In this document: in pieces, positions 57,351 through 64,000 of the stretch
How the letters are laid out: every line of letters begins with the position of its first letter
Position numbering within the stretch: the stretch's first letter is position 1
NCBI RefSeq assembly: GCF_001434395.1
Contig: NZ_AZFS01000046.1
Span: forward strand, 203,215 to 267,214
DNA from: Levilactobacillus hammesii DSM 16381
GTDB lineage: Bacteria; Bacillota; Bacilli; Lactobacillales; Lactobacillaceae
DNA length: 64,000 nt
Direction of reading: 5' to 3'
Made by a program: the position numbers and the translations under genes
The notes under the pieces: generated by a model
The model's input: the letters and a program-made list of their open reading frames with translations, nothing else
What the model was told of the DNA's origin: nothing
Database searches by the model: none

Positions 57351-58658
57351 ATGGAAAAAATTGTCGTTCATGGTGGGAACCGCTTAACTGGTGAGGTTAA
57401 TATCGAAGGTGCTAAGAACGCCGTGTTGCCAATTCTGGCAGCCTCCATTCTTGCACAAGACGGGCTCACCCATTTAGCAAATGTTCCAGTTTTGTCTGAT
57501 GTTTATACGATGAATAAGGTCCTTCGTTTCCTGAACCTACGCGTTGATTTTAACGAGGAGCGGCGGGAAGTTACCATCGATGCGACCCACCAAGTTTCAA
57601 GTGAAGCACCATTTGAATACGTTTCCAAGATGCGTGCATCTATCGTTGTGATGGGGCCACTGTTGGCACGCTTGGGTCATGCCCGCGTTGCTTTGCCAGG
57701 TGGTTGTGCCATTGGCACGCGTCCAATCGACCTGCATTTAAAGGGCTTAGAGGCCTTAGGGGCCCGGATTGAACAGCATGATGGCTTTATCGAAGCCTTT
57801 GCCGATCAATTAAAGGGAACCCACATTTACTTAGATTTTCCTAGTGTTGGTGCGACCCAAAATATCATGATGGCGGCTTGCTTGGCGCAAGGGACCACTG
57901 TGATTGATAATGTTGCCCGTGAACCAGAAATCGTGGACTTAGCTAACGTCTTGAACAAGATGGGGGCTCATGTTCGTGGTGCGGGGACGGAAACATTGCG
58001 GATCGACGGTGTTGAGAAGATGCACGGGACTGAACATAACGTGGTTCAGGACCGGATTGAAGCGGGGACCTTCATGGTTGCTGCGGCATTAACGCAAGGC
58101 AACGTGCTGATCAAGGATGGGATCGTTGAACATAACAAGCCTTTGATTTCGAAGTTGCAGGAAATGGGCGTTCAGGTTACCGAAGAAGCAGCAGGTATCC
58201 GGGTCATTGGCCCGGACAAGCTGTTGCCAACTGATGTTAAGACGCTGCCATATCCTGGTTTCCCAACGGACATGCAACCACAAATGACCATTTTACAATT
58301 GGCCGCTGAAGGAACGAGCACGATGACAGAGACGGTCTTTGAGAACCGCTTCATGCATCTGGAGGAGTTACGCCGGATGAACGCGCAGTTCCAGATTAAC
58401 GGCCGGACTGTGGTTATGCACGGCCCAACTGATTTCAACGGTGCTGAAGTGGCTGCAACCGACTTACGAGCCGCTGCGGCACTGGTACTGGCTGGCTTGG
58501 TGGCAGATGGCTATACGCAAGTCACCAACTTGAAGTACCTTGACCGGGGATACTACGACTTCCACAAGAAGTTAACGGCCTTGGGTGCAGAAGTTAAGCG
58601 GGTTGACTTCCCCGAAGATGACACCGTTGTCTTGAAGAACGCCCACGTTAAAAATTAA
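57351..58658 (+). CDS. murA: UDP-N-acetylglucosamine 1-carboxyvinyltransferase
   Basis: This 435-residue enzyme makes the first committed step of peptidoglycan synthesis, adding enolpyruvate to UDP-GlcNAc. [15 protein letters not shown] near residue 20 holds the substrate lysine-asparagine pair. The fosfomycin-reactive cysteine is in [16 protein letters not shown] near residue 120. [17 protein letters not shown] and the [12 protein letters not shown] end are typical. TTGGAGGTATCCC precedes the ATG. Confidence 0.97.
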   Translation: MEKIVVHGGNRLTGEVNIEGAKNAVLPILAASILAQDGLTHLANVPVLSDVYTMNKVLRFLNLRVDFNEERREVTIDATHQVSSEAPFEYVSKMRASIVVMGPLLARLGHARVALPGGCAIGTRPIDLHLKGLEALGARIEQHDGFIEAFADQLKGTHIYLDFPSVGATQNIMMAACLAQGTTVIDNVAREPEIVDLANVLNKMGAHVRGAGTETLRIDGVEKMHGTEHNVVQDRIEAGTFMVAAALTQGNVLIKDGIVEHNKPLISKLQEMGVQVTEEAAGIRVIGPDKLLPTDVKTLPYPGFPTDMQPQMTILQLAAEGTSTMTETVFENRFMHLEELRRMNAQFQINGRTVVMHGPTDFNGAEVAATDLRAAAALVLAGLVADGYTQVTNLKYLDRGYYDFHKKLTALGAEVKRVDFPEDDTVVLKNAHVKN

Positions 58659-58984
58659 ACTGGTTTAAGGCGGCACTCGTGGCCGCCTTTTTATTAGCAA
58701 TTAAAGGTTGTAAGGCTCAAATTACCTCTAACAACAACGCCTTACCGGTCGGTAGATATGATCTGGAACGGGGCGAACACAGCTTGGAGCCTCGAAGAAA
58801 TTGAGTCTACAAGCGTGGTTTTCTACTAAGCCAGTCAGAAAGTTACTTACTGACTAAGCAGAACGACGCGTCTGAGCCCATATTTGCCGACTTTTCGGCT
58901 TACGTAGTATCCTTAGGCGACTGGGTTAATGACGGATATAGTCGTTATTCGTTGGACCAAAAACACCAAGCCGCCACTTTTCCA
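58659..58984. other. Gene-free region after murA
   Basis: A short stem GGCGGC/GGCCGCC followed by TTTTTATT (about 58668-58695) is a probable murA terminator. Further down are hairpins CAGTCAG/CTGACT (about 58832-58856) and GCCGA-CTTT-TCGGC (about 58886-58899). It leads into repeat copy C and may be its 5' extension. No supported ORF. Confidence 0.5.
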
Positions 58985-59222
58985 ACTGTTGGCGTGGTAA
59001 AACACCATCAGAGCCGGAGGAGGCCAGGGATGGAACCGGCCGTGAAAGTGGTGTTAACTGGCGTTTTTTCAGCCAGTTTACAGGACGGGCGCCTTTGAAG
59101 ACACGTGTTCTTCGTGGCTTCAAAGCGAGCGAGAAGACCGGTGTCTTTCCGGCCTGAAGCGTCCCCACAGCAGGTGGAATCCCTGGCAGCCGGAGTGCGG
59201 CAAGTTTTAAGGGCGCGAATGC
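58985..59222 (+). repeat. Dispersed structured repeat, copy C
   Basis: This is the most complete copy. AACACCA (59000-59006) can pair with TGGTGTT (59048-59055), enclosing the block CCGGAGGAGGCCAGGGATG. Hairpins follow: AACTGGC (59056-59062) with GCCAGTT (59072-59078); CTTTGAAG (59093-59100) with CTTCAAAG (59118-59125); GACCGG (59136-59141) with CCGGCC (59149-59154, one mismatch). The block TCCCCACAGCAGG...CTGGCAGCCG ends it. Frames on the minus strand are not supported as genes. Confidence 0.75.
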
Positions 59223-59348
59223 TCGAAGTCAAACGTTAACAATTTGTTTAGTTCCGCAATAGCCGCGAGAAACCGTTTAGAGTTGGGTTAGATTATGGTA
59301 TAATGAAATGTTGAAAATTGGCATTAAAAATCAGGAGGACGCATAAGT

Positions 59349-60353
59349 ATGGCGAAAGACATTGGAATTGATTTGGGGACTGCGAACGTTTTAATCTACG
59401 TGGTCGGCAAGGGTATCGTATTAAATGAACCGTCAGTTGTCGCAATCGATACGAAGACTGATAAGGTATTAGCGGTGGGCTCCGAAGCTTACCGGATGGT
59501 TGGCCGGACCCCCGGCAACATCCGTGCAATTCGTCCCTTGAAGGATGGGGTCATTTCTGATTTCGATATCACTGAAGCCATGCTCTCCTATTTCATTAAT
59601 AAATTAAGCGTTAAGGGTTTCCTTTCGAAGCCCAACATCATGATCTGTGCACCTACTAACATCACCGAGATCGAACGGAAGGCCATCATTCAGGCTGCCG
59701 AAAAATCCGGTGGGGCCAAGGTCTACCTGGAATACGAACCAAAGGTGGCCGCTTTAGGTGCCGGTATGGATATCTTCAAGCCTAGCGGTAACATGGTTAT
59801 CGACATGGGTGGTGGGACCAGTGACATTGCCATCTTGTCCTTAGGGGATATTGTGGCTAGTCGGTCTATTCGTGTCGCTGGTGACCGAATGAACACCGAA
59901 ATTGTGAACTACTTGAAGCATCACCACAACCTGATTATCGGGGAACGTACGGCTGAAACCATCAAGATCAAGATTGGGACCGCCTATGCAGAACCTGGTA
60001 ATGAAGACAAGACCATGGACGTTCGTGGCCGGGACTCCGTCAGTGGGATGCCAACTGAAACGACGATTACGGCGGCTGAAGTTGAACTGGCAATCCATGA
60101 CTCCGTTGAACAGATTGTGTCCGCAGCTATGGCGGTCTTGGAAACGACGCCACCCGAATTGGCAGCTGACATCATTGACCGCGGCATTATGCTGACCGGT
60201 GGTGGTGCGCTGTTAGACGGTATCGACAAGCTCTTCTCAGAACGATTGACGGTTCCCGTCATCATTTCAGAAGATCCACTGGATAACGTTGCTAAGGGTG
60301 CCGGTGTCCTGTTGGAACACATGGATACCAAGACAGCTCAGGAAAATAACTAA
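59349..60353 (+). CDS. mbl: Rod-shape actin homologue MreB/Mbl
   Basis: This 334-residue bacterial actin forms membrane-bound filaments that guide cell-wall elongation. IGIDLGTANVLIYV near residue 6, ICAPTNITEIERKAI near 102, MVIDMGGGTSDIAIL near 152 and MLTGGGALLDGIDKL near 281 are its ATP-binding segments. The position between murA and yidD suggests Mbl, but MreB and Mbl are hard to tell apart by eye. CAGGAGGACGC lies upstream of the ATG. Confidence 0.93.
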   Translation: MAKDIGIDLGTANVLIYVVGKGIVLNEPSVVAIDTKTDKVLAVGSEAYRMVGRTPGNIRAIRPLKDGVISDFDITEAMLSYFINKLSVKGFLSKPNIMICAPTNITEIERKAIIQAAEKSGGAKVYLEYEPKVAALGAGMDIFKPSGNMVIDMGGGTSDIAILSLGDIVASRSIRVAGDRMNTEIVNYLKHHHNLIIGERTAETIKIKIGTAYAEPGNEDKTMDVRGRDSVSGMPTETTITAAEVELAIHDSVEQIVSAAMAVLETTPPELAADIIDRGIMLTGGGALLDGIDKLFSERLTVPVIISEDPLDNVAKGAGVLLEHMDTKTAQENN

Positions 60354-60377
60354 AGCGTCATTAAAGGGGGCTTAGCG

Positions 60378-60671
60378 ATGAAGTGGTTACTGACAAAATT
60401 GGTACGGGGTTATCAGCGCTTCATTTCACCGCTATTTCCGCCGACTTGTCGGTACTATCCGACCTGTTCGAACTACATGTTACAAGCACTGGCGAAACAC
60501 GGTGCAATTAAGGGTGGCCTAATGGGAATGGCGCGTATTTTGCGCTGTCATCCTTTCGTCCGCGGTGGTGTCGATCCCGTACCGGACCACTTCACACTAC
60601 GACGCAATTTCGCGGCTGAACAGGCCTACCGCAAGGAAATGGGTCTTGATAAAAATTCCCCCACTAAATAA
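60378..60671 (+). CDS. yidD: Membrane protein insertion efficiency factor
   Basis: This 97-residue protein has the conserved YidD core [29 protein letters not shown] with its cysteines, then [20 protein letters not shown]. It helps YidC-type insertases place membrane proteins. AAAGGGGG precedes the ATG. It lies 24 bases after mbl. Confidence 0.95.
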   Translation: MKWLLTKLVRGYQRFISPLFPPTCRYYPTCSNYMLQALAKHGAIKGGLMGMARILRCHPFVRGGVDPVPDHFTLRRNFAAEQAYRKEMGLDKNSPTK

Positions 60672-60683
60672 AGGAGAGTTGTC

Positions 60684-60908
60684 ATGAGTAAACGAGAAAA
60701 ATCTGTACAAGTGACGGTCGATGAACAAAAATTACCGGATGGCACGACCATGTCCATCTTAAAGATTGGGCAAGATACCATCGGCACGGTGAAACCAAAC
60801 GAAGATCGGTTCGAAGCACAATTGAACGATGGTGATGTTTACCGGGTCAAGACGGTTGACGAGGGTGTCGAACTGCTCTTGCGGGATTACCACCTTCATC
60901 GCGGATAA
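60684..60908 (+). CDS. DUF2969 family protein
   Basis: This 74-residue soluble protein is mostly beta-strand (VQVTVDEQKLPDGTTMSILKIGQDTIGTV). It fits DUF2969, found in lactobacilli between yidD and rodA. Function is unknown. AAAGGAGAG precedes the ATG, and a terminator follows. Confidence 0.8.
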   Translation: MSKREKSVQVTVDEQKLPDGTTMSILKIGQDTIGTVKPNEDRFEAQLNDGDVYRVKTVDEGVELLLRDYHLHRG

Positions 60909-60925
60909 TAAATTTTAGTAAAATT

Positions 60926-60963
60926 GGCCGCAGTGAATCGTTAAAGTTCACTGCGGCCTTTAT
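60926..60963 (+). terminator. Terminator of the mbl-yidD-DUF2969 operon
   Basis: GGCCGCAGTGAA pairs with TTCACTGCGGCC, followed by TTTAT. Confidence 0.85.
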
Positions 60964-61003
60964 ACTTAAGACAAATCTTAGTTTGAATTAAGGAGCAATC
61001 ATT

Positions 61004-62209
61004 GTGGCAAAGAATGCGACAGAACAACGGACCGATGCCGATTCCCGGATTGATTGGGGAATTATCTTCTGTGTCCTGATGCTAGCCCTGATCGGTTTGG
61101 CATCTATCTACGTCGCCGCAACCCATGATAGTAGCGCCACGAGTATCACGTCCGCCGTGGTCTCGCAGTTAGCTTGGTATGTCATTGGGTCCGTAGCGAT
61201 TATCATTATCATGCAGTTTGATTCCGAGCAATTGTGGAAGGTCGCACCGTTACTTTATGGGCTAGGGATTTTCCTGCTGGCCGCGGTGCTCATCTTCTAT
61301 AGTCGGGCTTACTATGTGAATACAGGGGCGCGGAGTTGGTTTGCCATCGGCTCACTAACCTTCCAACCATCTGAAGTCATGAAGCCCGCCTTTATCTTGA
61401 TGCTGGCGCGGGTCGTCACCGAGCACAACAATATGAATCCGATGCATACCATGCGGACGGACTGGGTGTTGATTGGCAAGTTGATTCTGTGGACTTTGCC
61501 AGTCGCCGTATTACTGAAGTTACAAAATGACTTTGGGACCATGCTGGTGTTCTTCGCCATCGTTGGTGGGGTGCTGTTGGTTTCTGGGATTACCTGGAAG
61601 ATCATTGCCCCCGCGTTTGCGATCGTTGGTGGGGTCGGTGGGACCGCGTTAGCGCTGGTCACGACCGATGCCGGGCGAAAAATCTTGGAGAAGATTGGGT
61701 TTCAAGCCTACCAGTTCTCCCGGGTCGACACCTGGTTGCATCCCTCTCAGGATACGTCCAACAATGGGTATCAGCTGTGGCAGAGTATGAAGGCGATTGG
61801 TTCCGGGGGCATCTTCGGGACGGGCTTCAACGTGTCACACGTCTACGTTCCCGTGCGAGAATCCGATATGATTTTCTCCGTCATTGGTGAAAACTTTGGG
61901 TTCATCGGCGGTTGTGTTTTGATCTTCCTGTACTTCCTGTTAATTTACCAAATGATTCGGGTAACGTTCGACACCAAGAACGTCTTCTACGCGTACATCT
62001 CGACGGGGGTCATCATGATGATTCTCTTCCACGTGTTCGAAAACGTTGGGATGAGTATTGGGCTGTTACCATTGACCGGTATTCCATTGCCGTTTGTTAG
62101 TCAAGGTGGGTCAGCCCTAATCGGAAACTTGATTGGGATTGGTTTAATTATGTCAATGCGGTATCATTATAAGAGTTACATGTTTAGTCGTAACGACGTT
62201 TTTAAATAA
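61004..62209 (+). CDS. rodA: Rod-shape glycosyltransferase RodA (SEDS family)
   Basis: This 401-residue membrane protein has about ten helices. SEDS polymerases join lipid II into glycan strands. GARSWFAIGSLTFQPSEVMKP near residue 105 and the end LTGIPLPFVSQGGSALIGNLIGIGL near 345 are the family hallmarks, and the KLQNDFGT-type loop carries the catalytic aspartate. It sits with mbl, which supports RodA rather than FtsW. The start is GTG with AAGGAGCAATC upstream. Confidence 0.93.
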   Translation: MAKNATEQRTDADSRIDWGIIFCVLMLALIGLASIYVAATHDSSATSITSAVVSQLAWYVIGSVAIIIIMQFDSEQLWKVAPLLYGLGIFLLAAVLIFYSRAYYVNTGARSWFAIGSLTFQPSEVMKPAFILMLARVVTEHNNMNPMHTMRTDWVLIGKLILWTLPVAVLLKLQNDFGTMLVFFAIVGGVLLVSGITWKIIAPAFAIVGGVGGTALALVTTDAGRKILEKIGFQAYQFSRVDTWLHPSQDTSNNGYQLWQSMKAIGSGGIFGTGFNVSHVYVPVRESDMIFSVIGENFGFIGGCVLIFLYFLLIYQMIRVTFDTKNVFYAYISTGVIMMILFHVFENVGMSIGLLPLTGIPLPFVSQGGSALIGNLIGIGLIMSMRYHYKSYMFSRNDVFK

Positions 62210-62226
62210 AAAGGAGATTATCTAAT

Positions 62227-62529
62227 ATGGCTGAAATGGTAAAGTATTTTTGGACTAAAGCAGTAGATGACGGTACGCGTATCGGTTTGACGACTGAAGG
62301 CCAAGACGAATTAGGGACGATCAAGTTCGCTAAATTACCTGCAGTTGGTGACACGGTTAAGAAGGGTGATAACCTGTTAAGCGTTGAAGCCGACAAAGCT
62401 GTTTCCGATATTCCAAGTCCCGTTTCTGGGAAGGTGACCGCGGTTAATCCAGCATTAGCCGACGATTACGCCGCCTTAAATGGCAGCGACACCGATGCCG
62501 CTTGGTTCGTCGATGTCCAAGAAGCTTAA
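62227..62529 (+). CDS. gcvH: Glycine cleavage H-like lipoyl protein
   Basis: This 100-residue protein is a lipoyl domain; the lysine that carries lipoate is in VEADKAVSDIPSPVSG near residue 58. No GcvP or GcvT is in the window. Stand-alone GcvH proteins in lactobacilli are thought to act in lipoate relay rather than glycine cleavage. AAAAGGAG precedes the ATG, 17 bases after rodA, so it is cotranscribed. Confidence 0.9.
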   Translation: MAEMVKYFWTKAVDDGTRIGLTTEGQDELGTIKFAKLPAVGDTVKKGDNLLSVEADKAVSDIPSPVSGKVTAVNPALADDYAALNGSDTDAAWFVDVQEA

Positions 62530-62542
62530 TCTTATGTAAATG

Positions 62543-62583
62543 ACCGGTGTGTGCCTCCGCTTGGGGGTCGCACCGGTTTTTGT
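62543..62583 (+). terminator. Terminator after gcvH
   Basis: ACCGGTGTGTGCC pairs with GGTCGCACCGGT, followed by TTTTTG. Confidence 0.8.
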
Positions 62584-62698
62584 ATCTCGGCGAGCTGGAA
62601 GGGGAGGCACCAGCGGCTAACGCTGAAACCGGTTTCTTAGTGCTTTACTGGCGAGTCGGGTATAATGGAGGTAGTAATTGGAGAATGGAGTGAGTCAC

Positions 62699-63550
62699 AT
62701 GGAAGAGAAAAATGTGTTTCACATCAACGGCTACTTGGGTTTGTTGATTGTTTTGGCGTTATTCATTGGTGGCGGCTGGATGATTTTTGAAGGCATTATG
62801 GTGCCCTTAGCTATTATTATCATTGTGCTGGCCGGCTTGGCCGCCAGCAGTTTGACGATTATCAGTCCCAATCAATCAAAGGTTTTGACTTTCTTTGGCC
62901 GGTATATCGGGACGATCCGCGAGGCGGGACTTTACTTAACGGTGCCCCTCACGAATAAGTCGACGGTGTCCTTGCGGGTGCGCAACTTCAACAGTGCCAT
63001 TCTGAAGGTTAACGATCTTCAGGGGAACCCCGTCGAGATCGCGGCCGTGATTGTTTTCAAGGTGGTAGACACCAGTAAGGCCCTGTTCTCGGTCGAAGAC
63101 TACGAGCAATTCGTGGAAATCCAGAGTGAATCTGCCATTCGGCACGTGGCTTCGGAATACGCCTACGATAACTTTGGCGATGGTGAAGCCTTGACGTTGC
63201 GTAGTAACCCCACGGAAGTGTCCAATCACTTAACGGAGGAACTACAGGAGCGGCTGAACGTGGCCGGGGTTAAGATCATTGAAACGCGTTTGACGCATCT
63301 GGCTTATGCCACGGAAATTGCTTCAGCAATGTTGCAACGGCAACAGTCACAGGCCATCTTGTCCGCACGAAAGATTATTGTGGAAGGGGCCGTTTCAATC
63401 ACGGAAGGCGCCATTACGCGGCTTGCCAATGAGACGGATCTAGAACTCAGCGATAACCAAAAATTACAGCTGATTAATAACATGATGGTTTCAATTATCA
63501 ATGAGCGGGGCTCCCAACCGGTGATTAATACGGGGAAGGTAGACGCTTAG
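62699..63550 (+). CDS. SPFH/Band 7 domain membrane protein
   Basis: This 283-residue stomatin-like protein has two hydrophobic segments (about 9-52) and an SPFH domain (SPNQSKVLTFFGRYIGTIREAGLYLTVP..., IETRLTHLAYATEIASAMLQRQQSQAI). Such proteins form membrane microdomains. ATG 62699 is preferred; the frame's TTG at 62678 lies only 12 bases after TATAAT (62661-62666), too close to the predicted transcription start. Confidence 0.87.
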   Translation: MEEKNVFHINGYLGLLIVLALFIGGGWMIFEGIMVPLAIIIIVLAGLAASSLTIISPNQSKVLTFFGRYIGTIREAGLYLTVPLTNKSTVSLRVRNFNSAILKVNDLQGNPVEIAAVIVFKVVDTSKALFSVEDYEQFVEIQSESAIRHVASEYAYDNFGDGEALTLRSNPTEVSNHLTEELQERLNVAGVKIIETRLTHLAYATEIASAMLQRQQSQAILSARKIIVEGAVSITEGAITRLANETDLELSDNQKLQLINNMMVSIINERGSQPVINTGKVDA

Positions 63551-63654
63551 CCTGAAGCTTGTGGGTAAGTAAGTGACCAAGAATGATGTGTGGCGTGCCT
63601 TTAAATTGGGGCACGTCACTTGGCAAATAGAGAAAATTACTGGAGGACAACGGT

Positions 63655-64000
63655 ATGGATGAACAGATAGGGGCGTTGCAACAGCAGCTTGCGGCCTTAA
63701 ATACGGAATTAAAGGAGGGGGCTGTCTTTCAGTCCCTGGGGCCACGGCTGGGACAACTGATGGACGGTATCCATCGGCGGCGACGCACGCCTGTCACGTT
63801 ACCGGATGATCAAGACGGCATTATCCCGTTGTTAACGCGCTTGCGCGGGGAACTAGACCGCAATCAGCCACTTGAGCTCCCACTGCGCGACCTGGACTTG
63901 TTAGTCCACCATCTGGCCTCACCGGACCCACAGATCCGCTACAATGGCGTGAATTTTACCATTTACGACGCCTTGCAGCAGAGTGCGCTGGGGGTCAATG
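63655..64000 (+). CDS. Hypothetical protein, truncated by window end
   Basis: At least 115 residues are visible (MDEQIGALQQQLAALNTEL...). The first 30 look helical, followed by an Arg-rich stretch and RYNGVNFTIYDALQQSALG. I recognise no family from this part. GGAGGACAACGGT precedes the ATG. A hairpin without a T-run (about 63589-63620) separates it from the SPFH gene. Confidence 0.65.
   Translation, partial: MDEQIGALQQQLAALNTELKEGAVFQSLGPRLGQLMDGIHRRRRTPVTLPDDQDGIIPLLTRLRGELDRNQPLELPLRDLDLLVHHLASPDPQIRYNGVNFTIYDALQQSALGVN

Noticed and set aside
58926-59232. Minus-strand frames of 74-80 codons in repeat copy C
   Set aside because: No ribosome-binding sites, and the changes between copies keep base pairing rather than the encoded amino acids.

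Overview
This 64 kb window is chromosomal DNA of a lactic acid bacterium of the family Lactobacillaceae. The tmRNA encodes the tag AKNNNNSYALAA, which I recall from Lactiplantibacillus-type lactobacilli. Gene orders such as ppx-ppk-ppx, murT-gatD, prfA-prmC-sua5-glyA-upp-atpBEFHAGDC and DUF1146-murA-mbl-yidD-DUF2969-rodA are typical of this family. The moderate GC content suggests Levilactobacillus, Lactiplantibacillus or a close relative; I cannot fix the species.

Layout. 1-5.9 kb: a minus-strand polyphosphate operon (HD-Ppx, Ppk, Ppx) and a LicD protein. 6-14.7 kb: a lipoprotein, a MarR regulator, OsmC, several very small genes, DUF1304, an AP2-type DNA-binding protein, fumarase, an ECF sigma/anti-sigma pair and an M20 peptidase. 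14.7-17.8 kb: an NlpC/P60 hydrolase and a large secreted protein with a DUF5776-like C-terminus. 17.8-20.7 kb: tmRNA and a two-component system behind a structured leader. 20.8-27.8 kb: rRNA methyltransferase, sugar transporter, Pgi and YfhO. 27.8-30.9 kb: a small accessory patch with tiny ORFs, an SOS-controlled OB-fold-like gene, a phage-type integrase, arm-type direct repeats and two tRNAs. 31-36 kb: an LPXTG adhesin and an EAL/GGDEF pair. 36-41 kb: a heterodimeric ABC exporter and a serine hydrolase. 41-49.8 kb: MurT/GatD, Tdk and the prfA-to-upp housekeeping block. 50-56.7 kb: the complete F1Fo ATP synthase operon. 57-64 kb: cell-wall synthesis and shape genes, GcvH, an SPFH protein and a truncated gene at the right edge.

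The main finding is non-coding. A dispersed repeat occurs three times (1-120, 41302-41510, 58985-59222). It keeps sequence blocks and hairpin positions while stem sequences change in a compensatory way, which points to an undescribed structured RNA family. Further candidates are a three-way-junction RNA before the two-component system, a LexA box inside the promoter of a tiny OB-fold-like gene beside an integrase, a convergent small-peptide/small-RNA locus at 8.5-8.9 kb that resembles a type I toxin-antitoxin module, and a multi-hairpin element at 41058-41209.

How the genes work together. Much of the window concerns the cell envelope: MurA supplies peptidoglycan precursors, MurT/GatD amidates lipid II, Mbl and RodA direct elongation, and YfhO, LicD, the NlpC/P60 enzyme, the DUF5776 protein and the LPXTG adhesin modify or decorate the surface. 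ATP synthase, Pgi, fumarase and polyphosphate enzymes handle energy and phosphate. The two-component system, ECF sigma pair and c-di-GMP enzymes are the main signalling units. All functions are inferred from sequence patterns recognised by eye; no database search was run.
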